DNA from: Hsuehochloa calcarea
Taxonomy: Eukaryota; Streptophyta; Magnoliopsida; Poales; Poaceae
Direction: 5' to 3'
Length of the DNA: 64,000 bases
Assembly (NCBI GenBank): GCA_036346395.1
Contig: CM070603.1
Location: forward strand, 53,984,868-54,048,867
Part shown: one piece after another, positions 21,714-33,400 of the stretch
How positions within the stretch are numbered: the first letter of the stretch is position 1
How the letters are laid out: each line of letters opens with the position of its first letter
Notes under the pieces: generated by a model
What the model was told of the DNA's origin: nothing
What the model saw: only the letters and a program-made list of their open reading frames with translations
Database searches by the model: none
Made by a program: the position numbers and the translations under genes

Positions 21714-24610
21714 AAAGGGAAAAAGACCTAGACGAAGGGAGCTAAGGTAGGAAAAACATGCAAGAAGAGCTCAAATGTATGAAAAAAAACCTGAATTCTT
21801 AAAGATTTTAGCACAGGAATAATTTATCTCTTCCTTCCAATAAGAGCATGTACTAAATTACCCTTCTCACGATAGATTTACATCTTATGGCTCTGATACA
21901 TGAGTTTGAGCTCCAATAATTACATTCCCAATGATTACACTCAGATTACATTCCCAATAATTATAAATTACATAAATAATAATTGTGTAAAAATATGTGG
22001 ATTTACATGTAAATATAAAATCATAATGATGAACCAAACCCACTCTAGTGAGATGTTAGCCATATATTAGAGAATGACATAAAAAAGGCAATCATGGTCA
22101 TGTACTAATACTCCCAATTCTCAGGGTGCAGGACAATGACATTTGATGAGGTCAGAATGATCATGTATACATGAGTTTGTACTCAGAACATGAATATGAC
22201 ATTACATAAATAAGAATTACAAAAATTACATTCCCAATCATTATAAATTACATAAATAATAATAGTGTAAATACATTAACCATAATGATGAACCAAACTA
22301 ACTCTAATGAGATGTTAGCCATACATTAGAGATATTGAACACTGCCTCTTTCAGTTAACTGGTATGAGACTACCTAGCACTTGAGTAACTTAGTGTTTTA
22401 TTGTTCAGATCTGACCAGACCTAGCAAGAACATTTTTTTCTCGGTTGTCAACCCTGATTGGATATGTCATTCACTAGAGAATATATATCTGCCATTATAC
22501 CAGTCATGCTAGATATGTAGCAAAATTGTGACAGGGTTGCTATTGCATCACCATGCTATATATATGCTTAATGAAAATTCACCAATAGTCAAATAGACAT
22601 CTAACAAAAATTACCTACCATTCATGTCCTTATCTCCTTGTACTAACATGGCCGACAATGCATATATCCTTTTTCTTTCTTTTTGAGATGAGCCAACAAA
22701 TCTACCATGGACAACTTAGTTGAAACAATACAATAAAGTTAAATCCAACCAAATGCAAATTCAATATTACCATTCGGATCTGTCCAATGCTGAAAAAACA
22801 AAAAAATTCTTTTCATGCACTCATTTATGTGATGCACAAACAAAGTCAAAACCAAAACAAAAAAAATGACTAAAAAAAAGTCTCAGTATAACATGGCCTA
22901 CAATACATATCTCCTTTTTTTTCTTCCTTTTTGAGATGAGCCAAGAAATCTACCATACACAACTTGGTTGAAACAATACAATAAAGATAAATCCAACATA
23001 CACAACTTGGTTGAAACAATAGAATAAAGATAAATCCAACCAGATGCAAATTCCATACTACCATTCGGATCTGTCCAATGCTGAAAAAACTAAATATTAT
23101 TTTCATGCACTCATTTATGTGATACACATAGAAAGGGAAAAAGACATAGAAGAAGGGAGCTAAGGCAGAAAAAACATGCAAGAAGAGCTCAAATGTATGG
23201 GAAAAAAACATGGATCCTTCAAGATTTTAGCACTGGAACAATTAATCTCTTCCTTCCAACAAGAGCATGTAGTAAATTACTCATCTCACGATAGATTTAC
23301 ATTTTATGGTTCTGTATACATGAGTTTGAGCTCCAATAATTACATTCCCAATAATTATACACAGAACATGAATATGACATTACCAAAATAAGAATGACAA
23401 AAATTACATTCCCAATAATTATAAATTACGTAAATAATAATTGTGAAAAAACATGTAGAGTTACATGTAAATACAAAATCATAATGATGAACCAAACCCA
23501 CTCTAATGAGATGTTAGCTATACATTAGAGAATGACATAAAAAATGCAATCAAGATCATGTACTAATACTCCCAATTCTAAGGATGTAGCACAATAACAT
23601 TTGATGAGGTGATGATCATGCATACACGAGTTTGTACTCATAACATGAATATAACATTACAAAAATAAGAATTACAAAAATTACATTCCCAATAATTATA
23701 AATTACATAAATAATAATTGTGTAAAAAATGTAAAATTACATGTAAATACATTAATCATAATGATGAACCAAACCAACTCTAATGAGATGTTAGCCATAC
23801 ATTAGAGATATTGAACACTGCCTTTTTCAGTTAACTAACTGGTATGAGACTACCTAGCACTTGAGTAACTTAGTGTTTTGTTGTTCAGATCTGACCAGAC
23901 CTAGCAAGAACATTTTTTCTCGGTTGTTAACCCTGATTCGATATGTCACTCACTAGAGAACAGATATACGCCATTATACCACCATGCTAGATATGTGTCC
24001 TTGAAGATTTTAGCACTGGAACAATTAATCTCTTCCTTCCAACAAAAGCATGTACTAAATTACTCATCTCACGATAGATTTACATCTTATGGCTCAGATA
24101 CATGAGTTTGAGCTCCAATAATTACATTCCCAGTAATTATACTCAGAACATGAATATGACATTACAAAAATAAGAATGATAAAAATTACATTCCCAATAA
24201 TTATAAATTATGTAAATAATAATTGTGAAAAAAACATGTAGATTCACATGTAAATACAAAATCATAATGATGAACCAAACCCACTCTAATGAGATGTTAG
24301 CTATACATTAGAGAATGACATAAAAAAGACAATCATGATCATGTACCAATACTCCCAATTCTCAGGATGCAGCACAATGACATTTGATGAAATCAGAATG
24401 ATCATGTATACATGAGTTTGTACTCAGAACATGAATATGACATTACATAAATAAGAATTACAAAAATTACATTCCCAATAATTATAAATTACATAAATAA
24501 TAATGGTGTAAAAACATGTAAATTTACATGTAAATACATTAATCATAATGATGAACCAAACCAACTCTAATGAGATGTTAGCCATACATTAGAAATATTG
24601 AACAAAAACA
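21714..24610. repeat. Block of long direct repeats, 2-3 copies
   Basis: A module starting GAAAGGGAAAAAGAC, continuing through AACATGCAAGAAGAGCTC and AAGATTTTAGCAC, occurs from 21714 and again from about 23130; a third, left-truncated copy starts near 24000. Within each copy are the same sub-blocks in order: GCTCCAATAATTACATTCCC, CATAATGATGAACCAAACC, TGTACTCAGAACATGAATAT and GATATTGAACACTGCC. A second module (ATTCGGATCTGTCCAATGCTG with flanking sequence) occurs near 22775 and 23067. There is also a small 51-bp tandem duplication near 22960-23035 (CACAACTTGGTTGAAACAAT). Divergence is roughly 5-10 per cent by eye. No protein is evident; it looks like a non-coding repeat amplified by unequal exchange. 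Confidence 0.8.
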
Positions 24611-24877
24611 AAGACAGAAACAAAGACAAAATAAAATTCCATACCAACAAAATACAACAATGTGGTAGACCCATTTTGTTCCGAAATATCAGTGGCAAAA
24701 GATTAATTGGGCAACAAGTTTGCTTAAATAAAGTTTACTCCTAAAGAAATCATATAACACCAGGCCAGCTAATTAAGTACCTATTAGTAGTTAATAAAAG
24801 CAAGAAGAACCATAGGGAAGCATCTTAGATCGGAAAGAATTGTCAAGTTAGGCCGGCTATTAAAGCCAACAACGTAC

Positions 24878-25990
24878 TAGCTCTGGTGGGAGCGTTGTTA
24901 TATTGTTGTCTGATAGATCAAGCTCAATAAGAAACATAAAATCCTTGATACCCTGTTTAAGTGCGGCAAAGTTAGCATAAGCAGAAATTGAAATAGACGC
25001 ATCATGTACAAACTTGCTACATTTCCAAATGAACTTTGAGCTTACTCAATGATCGTGAATAAAAAATCAATTACAAAAACATGAAAAAAAATCTTGTCTC
25101 CCTTGCCAAGAAACCATGATAGTTTCCTCTGGTACAGTTGTAAGAGAATTCTGGCTCAGGTCAAGAATTTGCTGCAGTTTTAAGCCCAATAAACCATTAG
25201 GAAATTCATGGAGTTTCATTCGTCTATTCGTGGATAAAGAAAAAGAAAGAAGCTTTCTTAGAATGGTTTCCATAGCTTAGATGATTTGCATATGTTCCAA
25301 CCTCAAGTAGAGTTCCTATAGCTGCGGTAATGCAGAAACTGCAGAAGGTTCAGGTAGTGGAGATGCATTGCCACTTAAATCCAATACTTCAAGTTTTGAC
25401 AGAACCTCAAGATCAGTGGGCGATATCTGTGGGAATAAATAAGTGTGTTACAATATCACAAAATGAAATTCAGGATATTATCAATTTATCATAGATTTGC
25501 ATGTAATGTTGATGTATGCTATCCGAAAGTTAATTCTCCCTCCATTTCGTACTACGAGTCATTCTAGCTCTTGACACAACTAATATGGGGTACTATTTAA
25601 GATGTCTTGGCATAAGAGAACATTAATTATGTAGCAGTTGTTATTGCTTCTTTGAAGCTTTACTCTAGTGGCTAGAATTTAGTTACATGATGCTGCTTAC
25701 TCCATTTTCCATTGCTTGTCAGACATATAATTGTTAAACCAAGAACTTTTGTAAATTCAACAACTAACATTGATTAACTTCTAAAGTTTCATCCACAATG
25801 AATCAGGGCCCAATACCAAGAGCTTCCAACATCGATCGACTATCAAAATAAATAGGAAAAATATCGCCATTTGTTTGTCAAATATTTGCCGAAGACAAAC
25901 AATATGCAGAGAAAAGACCATTACATTACCTCTGCCAAAGGATTGTTGTCCAGTTTTAAGGATGAGAGACTCGAATACATCAGTGAATAT
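24878..25990 (-). pseudogene. LRR protein (LRRC40-like) pseudogene, truncated both ends
   Basis: Four consecutive leucine-rich-repeat exons can be read on the minus strand: about 25930-25985 (SLKLDNNPLAE), 25426 down to about 25300 (LEVLSKLEVLDLSGN), 25127-25223 (FPNGLLGLKLQQILDLSQNS) and 24878-24952 (FMFLIELDLSDNNITTLPPE). The order and wording match the C-terminal part of plant LRRC40-like LRR proteins. Exon 2 has an in-frame TAG at 25316-25318 where glutamine is expected. The donor after exon 3 reads GA instead of GT, and neither the N-terminal repeats nor the final exon are present. The left side runs straight into the direct-repeat block. It is therefore a broken copy; any transcript would start from the CpG-rich region to its right. 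Confidence 0.72.
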
Positions 25991-26660
25991 CAGAGACCCA
26001 ACACATCAGTAGCCGAACAACAACAAATTTGAGGACTCGAATCGCCCTACTGAATCCCAAGTAACTCGATGTCACGGTTCATCTCACTCAATTCCTCCGC
26101 ATTTCGCCGACGCAACCGCGGTGCTGGGGTCGCAACGCACATCGATCCACCGATTCATCGCCAATCTATCGGCGACGCGACAACGAAATCACCGCACGAA
26201 CGCAACAAATCTAAGCATCCCCACAACGGCTGCCACGGCCAATCCGCCCAAATTTGACGCTTAGCCGCGAGAATCCGGCGCCACAAGACGCCACGCGGCC
26301 GATCCACGGCAACCGCGACCCCATAGTCCACACACAAATCAGAATAGAACGAAACAACGGGAGGAAGGAAAGGCAAACACACCGCCGTGCCATCGCCGTC
26401 GTAGCAGATCATGACGACCCCGTCGCGGGAGCCGGCCACCACGCCAACACCGACGAAAATCACGACGAAAAAGACGAAGACGCCGGCGCCGACGCCAAAA
26501 CACCACCACCAAAATCGCCAGCAAAAATCCGCTCCGAAATCGCTTCTCTCCCCGTCTCGAGACTTTCGCTCAAACACTCCGCGCTCTCCGTCCGTGAACC
26601 CATCTCGAAACGTCCGCACTCAGGACAGGCGACAAGCAGTTAAGCAAACCTGCACGGTTC
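25991..26660. other. CpG-rich segment, promoter- or first-exon-like
   Basis: CpG and GC are much higher here than in flanking DNA, and long frames are open on both strands (for example minus 26155-26619 and plus 26411-26827). The encoded peptides are low-complexity (T/P/K-rich or V/F/G-rich) with no domain. It lies at the 5' side of the LRR pseudogene and could be its old promoter and leader, or an unrelated gene start fused there. I cannot choose a coding frame. Confidence 0.4.
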
Positions 26661-27830
26661 TCAATAAATATTCAAAAACAACACATACTGAGACAGTCAA
26701 GTCTCTCTCGGACACGCCTGACCGTTCGGCAGCAAAACGGGTTCGACTGAAACCCGGAATTGAACAGCGGACCCGGAAAAGAAAACACAAATCTCAAAGC
26801 GAATCAAACGGACGAAAAACCGACTGAAATCAGAGGAAAAAACATGCGACAGAGAAATAGCAGTTTCGAAGAAAAAAAAGAAGGAAAAAAAAAAGAAAAA
26901 GAAGCTGACTAAGCAAAGCGATTTAAATATCAGGGTCGTTACTCCTCAATTCCTCATACGTATACAGAGCGAGGCAGACAGGAAGGCCCGTCCTATGCCC
27001 AGCGCCTGCTTGCTGGTCGCTGCGGAACAGCATCCTCGTCGCTGTCCTCCGGGACGTGCCGGACGAACTACTCGCGCAACTATGGAGACCATCGTGCATA
27101 CGATTCTAATCCTGGTGTGGAACAATTAGCAATGATATCGAGATACGTTGATGATTAAATTATCGATCTTACAAAAAAAAATAGCTAAGAGTTTTTGAAC
27201 GAGAATAGGGTTGTTTTTTATTGTAATGAACTGAATCTTTACATAGGTGCCTCAAACAAGGCGAACTAGCCCTATATACACTAAGTGTGTTGCTTGAATC
27301 TAATTGCCTTCTGATGGATCAGATACGTCGTGGTGGTTATCTCCCGATTGTTTTCGGATCCCCTTTCGTTGTTCATCATCCATCCTTAAATAACTGATGA
27401 AGATGTGATAGTTACTTCTAAAAAAGACATCATTTGGAAGTGACGCATCTGGTCAAAGGGGCAGTGGCAGTTAGCGAAATGCCAACTGATCAGCAGTTGG
27501 TGTTAGTGGGAGATAAAACCATAAGTTGGTTATTGTTAGTGACTTAGGGCCGTCGTGTGTATAGGAGTAATTAAGACACATGTTTCATTCATCACACGGA
27601 AGTGATATACTTGGAACTGGATCCAAATGCCAGTTCAAAACTTCTACGAGTAGCCAACTGGTCGAACAATGAGTACATGACCCCCTTCAACTAGGTTACC
27701 CATTGGGTGACCCTTAGAATTCTAACGACCATTGAGGTCATTAGCTATGAGGTTTACGACCACATAACCTATGTAACTTTTAATTAATATTTAGGAATTT
27801 AATCATCGTCAAAATATTTAGGACTTAAAC
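26661..27830. other. Intergenic, nothing recognised
   Basis: A-rich near 26860-26910. Around 27150-27800 the sequence has LTR-like composition, but no termini were found. Confidence 0.35.
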
Positions 27831-28400
27831 TCTCGTTTTTTTTGCGAAGTTCCTATTGACCGTCAGGCTGTCTGACCGTCTCTGGGGGACGACCAAGGCC
27901 CGACGGTCAGACCGGTCAATTTGAAAATGTTGGAATATTGGAAAACCCTTTAAATCACTTGTGTGTGAATATGAGGTTATGTGTTTGCACCAGGTCTCAT
28001 GGAAAATGTAATTTCGAGACGAAACTAGATAGAGTTTGAAATTTCTAGAGAAAGTACGGTTTCAAACTAAGAAAAATTTCCCGAGCGGTCTAACTGGGCA
28101 TTTGTCGGCGGCCAGACCATCTAGAATGGTTTCTTTTGCTGGAAAAACGATGAACTTTGCAGGACTGGCCAAAGTTATGGGTGCCTCGTGCACATATGTT
28201 GTATGATGTATGTGTTTGGCTAACGTGAGTCAAGTTGCGAAAAATTTATGTCTGAAATCGATTTTTTACTCTATTATTATGCATGTGGCTTAGAGTCAAC
28301 TACGGTCAACAACGAGGATGACCAAGATTAGGATAAGAGAGCTGAGGTCCAGAATGATCGATGATGTCAGGTGAAGTGGTTGGACTCAAGCATGGCACGG
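27831..28400 (+). repeat. Fragment of the long LTR family seen at 36093-37851
   Basis: The segment contains GACGGTCAGACCGGTCAA near its start and AGAGCTGAGGTCCAGAATGA at about 28339. Reading the other locus in reverse complement gives the same landmarks in the same order: GACCGGTCAGACCG motifs, TTGCATGATGCATG-type sequence, GTCAAGTTG, the GTCAACGACGGTCA motif and GAGCTGAGGTCCAGAATGAT. The two copies are therefore in opposite orientation. This one has no visible termini. Confidence 0.65.
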
Positions 28401-29100
28401 GATAGACAAGAACGACCGAACGAGAAGTTTGTTGCAATAGATTGTATCAAGTGGCTTGGGGTTGGTGCAAGCGCCATAGTGGTTCCGGTGGAAGCTTTAT
28501 GGGAAATACTTTCCGATATGAAAGTATTCATTGATGAACTTATACGTGAGGAGGCGACGTCAAGGGTGAGGGTCGGGCGCAGTGGAGGCGACGACCGGAT
28601 AAGTGGAGCCGCGACAGCGGTCGAGACAGGGCTACGACGTGGTGCAGCTGGCCGCCTGGTCGGCCTGAACGGGGGAAGAAGAGGAAGGGAAAAAGAGAGA
28701 AAGAGAAAAAGAAAAAGAAAAAGAAAAAGGAGAGAAGAAAAAGGAAAAGAGGAAGGAGGCCAGTGAGCTGCGCGTCCTGTGGCCGTGCAGTTAGAGAAAA
28801 AATGGAAAGGAGGGAAAAGAAAAAAAAGAGTTTTTATTTTAAAAAATTTCTGGGCCAACTGTGCCTGAGGTGTCCCGGCACGAGGCAGGCAAAAATGGAA
28901 AGGAGGGAAAATATAAAAAAATGGAGAAAATGATTTTTTTGTATATATTTTTAAAATTTCCTAACCAAAATAGGCTACATGGGCCCGGCCACAGCCTTTC
29001 GGGCCAACCGTGCCCGGACTGTCCCGGCATGAGACACTGGCGTATAGTTTCTGGCCCCACACCCTGGCCGTGGGCCGACACGGCATTGCCCAATTACGAG
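28401..29100. other. Repeat-rich intergenic sequence
   Basis: An AAAAAGAG-type purine run covers 28680-28755. The string AAAATGGAAAGGAGGGAAAA occurs at 28799 and again near 28893. A GGGCCAAC(T/C)GTGCC motif followed by TGTCCCGGCA occurs near 28852 and again near 29000. These look like pieces of a decayed transposable element. No gene is supported. Confidence 0.4.
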
Positions 29101-29275
29101 TATCAGGCAATAACCTGGCCATTTCAAGAACAAGGTGCGGGACCCCAAATTGCTCGACATATCTAAGATACTCTGAAGCATTCATGACACCTTGACGGTA
29201 CTCCCCGGATATCTCTTTAAATGTAGTGTACCTATTTGATCCATTCCTAATGCAGTCCGCATTCTTTCAACCAGG
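29101..29275 (-). pseudogene. Captured fragment, ZNF598/HEL2-like E3 ligase C-terminus
   Basis: On the minus strand the segment reads LVERMRTALGMDQ, then after a one-base deletion continues in the next frame as TFKEISGEYRQGVMNASEYL and YVEQFGVPHLVLEMARLLPD. This resembles, from memory, the conserved C-terminal block of plant ZNF598/HEL2-type RING zinc-finger ligases (residues around EYRQG, YVEQFGLSHLV, ARLLPD). Only about 58 residues remain, the frame is broken, and there are no neighbouring exons, so it is a gene fragment stranded among transposable elements. Confidence 0.5.
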
Positions 29276-29470
29276 GATTTATTGATTTTTTAAAAAAAAT
29301 TACAAAAATAAATAGCCGATAAAAAAATAACAAAAAATGGACTCTTGTCGCCAGTTCAATTGGCGATAGGTACCCTACCCCCCCCACCTATCACCGATCC
29401 AACTTCCTATCGCCAACTTCATATGCGAATGGATGTTATTTGCTGATGGTTTAAAATTGATGAGAGTGTT
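29276..29470. other. Short AT-rich spacer
   Basis: Contains GGCGATAGG, then CCTATC with CGCCAA, which form a small imperfect inverted repeat around 29360-29420. Possibly an element terminus. Nothing else is recognised. Confidence 0.35.
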
Positions 29471-31160
29471 GCGTGCAGTTCTGTGTGTCTCCAACATATA
29501 GTTGGTAAATTACAATTTTGCTAGTCCATTCTGGGTGTGGACATGCAGTACAGAATGCTCAACCTTAATTCCCATTGTTATGCAATAATCATCAAATGCA
29601 TTCGAAGTAAATTCTCCAGCGTTGTCCATTCTGGTGGACTTCACATGATGATTTGGGATATTATTTTTTAATTCTAATTATCTGTGATATTAGCTTTGCA
29701 AAACATAGTTTCTCGTAGACAATAAATATACGTGCGACCATTTCGAGAAAGCATCGATGAGCACCATAAAATACCTGAGTAGCTCTGACAGGGGCTGTAT
29801 AGGCCCGCAAATGTTTCCCTGGATAAGGTCCAGGAATGCAGGGATTTCATCCTTCACTTTTATAGCAGAAGGACTAGAAATTAATTTTCCGGTGGCACAT
29901 GCGGGGCACACAAAATCTTCTGTTTCGGGAAATTCTTTACGTCAATATTATGTCCATGTGAATTGTTAATGATATTTCTCATCATCCTAAGACCTGGGTG
30001 GCATAATCTATCATGCCAGAGATAGAAAAATTCAGAACTTCTAAATACGATTTTCAGGATAGTATAGGCTGCATGTGTCTAAATATTAATGTAGTATAGC
30101 CCAGTTTCATATGAAGAAAGTCGTCGTAATATCCTTTCCATTTTCTTCACGATTTGTAATGAGCAGGTATTCCTTACCATACTCTTCTCCAGTCTCTATG
30201 TGGAAACCGTTAGCATGAATATACTTGAGAGTTCTAGTCGATTCTGGGTACAACAAGGCTTCTTTAATCACCAAAGTTCTGCCCATCCCGAGTATTATAG
30301 TGGCCCTTCCTGAGCCTCTTATACAAGTATCGCTGCCTGCAATTGTCGTAAGACTACCAGCATTCTTGCTGATCGACTGAAAAAATTTCAACTCTCTAAA
30401 GATTGTATCCGTTGTGCTGCTATCTGTTAAGCACACTTCCTCTATAGGGCGTCACACGCGTTCTAATACTTCAAATATCATAACATAACTTGCTATTATA
30501 CATACGAAAAAAAGCCTTGCAGGACTCCTCATAAGAATTTAATGCTGTGCTCTCCTAGAGCTTGCAACTATTTTTTAAAGTTCCATCACGATCACAAACT
30601 GCAAGTGACTGTAAAAAGATCTAAGTGTAATGCATGCACTAGATCGAATCAACGAAGTATGTAGAAACTTCTGTCTGAAATTGCCCCATAGTGATATTCT
30701 CCTCTTAGGCAACTACAACTGTGTCCGCTACGATTTCCAAATGAGGGGTGATGGGGGCTACTATAGAGTTGTCTACATCCATGAGTTCAAATAATGGTTG
30801 TGGATCTTCCATGCCTGCAATGGCGAGGTGTGTCTCATGCTGTCATTTGCCCTTCTTCTTAGACTGAAAAGCATCAATAACATACTGTTACCCACGACCT
30901 TACCATTCATGCCTCTCTCTTTCATGAGAGGTTTCCTCACCTTGTAACTGCTAGCATTGGCTTGATGGCCACCATTGCTACTAGGCGACTGTGAGATGTA
31001 GTTCTTCTTTAGAACATCATCTTGAGCTTTCGCAACTTGCATGATGTCAATCAATTCGACATACTCCTTGTAGCCGTGTTTACAATAGTTGCGTGCTGAT
31101 TTCACCACATTCGGGTGAAAGGTAGAGAAAGTCTTCTCAATCTTCTTCTCATCCATGATT
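29471..31160 (-). pseudogene. Ty1/copia gag-protease-integrase remnant
   Basis: Reading leftward on the minus strand: a gag part (31156-30773; KTFSTFHPNVVKSARNY, ELIDIMQVAKAQDDVL), a protease region (30436-30107; TIAGSDTCIRGSGRATI, ALLYPESTRTL), a GAG-pre/integrase zinc-binding part (29911-29690; CPACATGKLISSPSAIKVKD, GNICGPIQPLS), and an integrase core part (about 29640-29480; RMDNAGEFTSNAFDDYC, HVHTQNGLA). This order is Ty1/copia. Frames are shifted and stopped many times, and the reverse transcriptase and RNase H half is missing, so the element is dead and truncated. Its 5' LTR is at 33079 and rightward. Confidence 0.75.
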
Positions 31161-31870
31161 ACCCTACCACAGAACTAAAGACTGTTACAAATTTTAATAA
31201 AATTCTGGCCATGCTGTGCCATCTTTTCAAATTCCCAGTTCGTGATGCTAGTCATCTACATTTATATATAAAGAGTTCATAAGATTACTGCTGATAATTT
31301 GCGTAAAATAGTTGCAAAATTCTCATAATGTTATTCGAACTATCGTTTCATGATCCTATATTTTCTATGTATTTTTCATGATTTACTACTATTTTCAGAG
31401 ATTAAAAGTAATATAAATAATCACAGATAATCAAAACAGTAAATACAAAAAAAATAAAATTATATGGAAATAATAATAACAAAGTTAAACATGCTTCAAA
31501 TTCTCAAAATGATTCAAAAATTGAATTCCTGATGCCCTCTTCTGCTGGAATATGAATTTTCGGCGAATTCTGCAATTTTCAGGGTTCTAAACCGCTAAAT
31601 TTTAATTTTGAGATATTTTCGCATAATTTTTCAATTTCTGAGGGGTTATTCTGGAAGAATTTCTTTCCTGGAATATTTTATCGTAATTTTTAGAACTTCG
31701 AGGGTGTATTTGCAAATTTTTAGTTCTGAGAAAATTTTGCGTAATTTCAGAAAAAACACGAGGTCCTTTTTGCAAAAAACTAGGATTTTCTTTTCTCCTC
31801 CTTTTCCCCTTTTTTCTGCGTTGACCCTTTTTTTCTTTCCGTTGATTCCTTCTTTGGGCCCATTCGGCCC
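31161..31870. other. AT-rich leader region of the decayed copia element
   Basis: No coding part is recognised. It lies between gag and the GC-rich block and is probably the rest of gag and the untranslated leader. Confidence 0.35.
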
Positions 31871-32760
31871 ATGTCTAAAGGTCAAGATGGGTAGGGGAGG
31901 CAGTAGGGTTTCCCCTGCGTGGTGGCGGCGGCGGCTCCATGCCGGGAGGCACACGCGGCGGACACAGCGTGGGGCAGCTAGTACGACGCGAGGTGGCCGG
32001 CGTGCATGCGGGCAAATGAGCGGCGTGAGGCGGCCGACGCGCGTGCGAGTGGTGCAAAAGCTTCGCAGCGCAAGGGAGGCCGTTGCGGCGGCGGCGGCGA
32101 CGCCATGCGGGTGGCCGTTAGCGCGTCGCGACGCGCAGGAGGGCCGTGGCGCTGTAGGCGACCAGCAGCAGGCGGCGCCGCGCGCGCACGGCGTCGCTGT
32201 GGCGTGAGTCGCGAGCATCGCGCGGCGATCAGTAAGGCCGGCAATGAACGTCTTTGTGGCGCGTAGCTTCGAGCGGCGGCATTAGAGGTGGCTTCGGCGG
32301 TCAGGTGCTCTTGCGTGGCGGTATGCGGGGCGGCGAGGCGATCGTGGTAGGGCCGATGGCGGCGCGGCCGTCGGCGGCGGCGCGCCACCTTTCTCTTTGC
32401 TTGGCGGGGTCGCGCGAGTTCGGCATGCTGGTGGCGGTTGCGCGCTTATGGACGACGACGCGGGTGCTACGCGCGGGTGGGCGGCGGTCGGTCGTGATTC
32501 GGGCCAACAGGCGTGCAAGGGCCGGTGCGCATGCGGGAGCCGGATGGTGGCTGCAGGTCGGCGGCACATCTCCGCGGTCGGCGATGGCTCCAGGCAGTGG
32601 AGGGCCAGCACCGGTTTCGAGCGGTGGTACGGCTCTAGGCCGATGATGGCCCATGCGGGGGAGGCGCCGGGTTCGAGTGGTGGTGCGGCTCCAGGCCGAT
32701 GATGGCCCATGTGGGGGCAGCGCTGACTAGCGATGGCACCGACTGACTGTTTTTCCATCT
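31871..32760. other. GC-rich block inside copia remnant, with 56-bp repeat
   Basis: About 0.9 kb of very GC-rich sequence lies between the LTR at 33079 and gag at 31156. Frames are open on both strands because of composition. A 56-bp unit starting GCCGATGATGGCCCATG occurs at 32639 and 32695, preceded by a related CGAGCGGTGGTACGGCTC. It is unlike both neighbours and could be captured host DNA. No protein family is recognised. Confidence 0.45.
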
Positions 32761-32779
32761 TGTGCGTGGGATTACTGTT

Positions 32780-32948
32780 CATGCAATCCACCGATCGGCT
32801 TGGTCGACAACTTCAAGTCGACTCACGGTAGATTAGAACGTATTTGCAATCCACAATGCAATCATCATCTACTCTTTCATGCAATCTACCGATAGGTATT
32901 GTGCCAACGACTTCAAATTGGCTCGCGGTAGATTTTAGCGGATTTGCA
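32780..32948. repeat. Two diverged direct repeats, about 99-bp period
   Basis: CATGCAATCCACCGATCGG through ACGGTAGATT to ATTTGCA (about 32779-32848) recurs as CATGCAATCTACCGATAGG through GCGGTAGATTTTAGC to ATTTGCA (about 32879-32948). It lies in the leader side of the copia remnant. Confidence 0.6.
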
Positions 32949-33078
32949 CTATAGGATAAAACAATCTAGAAAGCAACAATTGCGGAATTGAAAGCGATCT
33001 AGAAAACAATTCGATCTACGAGTGTTCTTCTTCGACAGTTACCTTTCGATCCGAGGAGAGTCGATCGTGCTGGTAACG

Positions 33079-33400
33079 TGTTGAGGAATCGTCGCTGGCG
33101 AGTCCAATCCGATCGATTACCTCGTAGACAAACTCAGAATCGTAAGAACAATGCAAGAATACAAGAACAGAATAATAGGTTAAACACAGAAATATGAGTG
33201 GACTTCTGACTCCACTTTATCGCTCTTCTGTAAAACTATAGTACAATGGCTGAACCTTTTATATAGTCTACTGGGAGGATGGGGAGTCCATCATGGGCCA
33301 GGCCTGATTGACTTGGGCCCGGTTTCTTAATAGTTATAAGAAATTAACGATAGACAATCGAGGATGGTGTTTACTATTGCATCCTTCGGTTATTAATTCA
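33079..33400 (-). repeat. 5' LTR of the decayed copia element (minus)
   Basis: On the minus strand the LTR ends in TCAACA (plus TGTTGAGG from 33079). It is followed by GTTACCAGCACGATCG, a decayed version of the initiator-tRNA-Met primer site TGGTATCAGAGC. Upstream within it is CTATATAAAAGG at about 33257-33268 in minus sense, a TATA box. It matches the plus-oriented LTR piece at 3590-3850. The outer boundary could not be fixed. Confidence 0.6.

Noticed and set aside
25540..25660. Stowaway MITE at CTCCCTCCATTTCG
   Set aside because: Only one terminus is visible; no inverted partner within a normal MITE length.
26155..26827. Long overlapping open frames on both strands
   Set aside because: They arise from high GC/CpG content; peptides are low-complexity and no strand is favoured, so no CDS was called.
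31646..32791. Several frames over 100 codons in the GC-rich block
   Set aside because: Frames are open on both strands and in several phases at once; no domain recognised.
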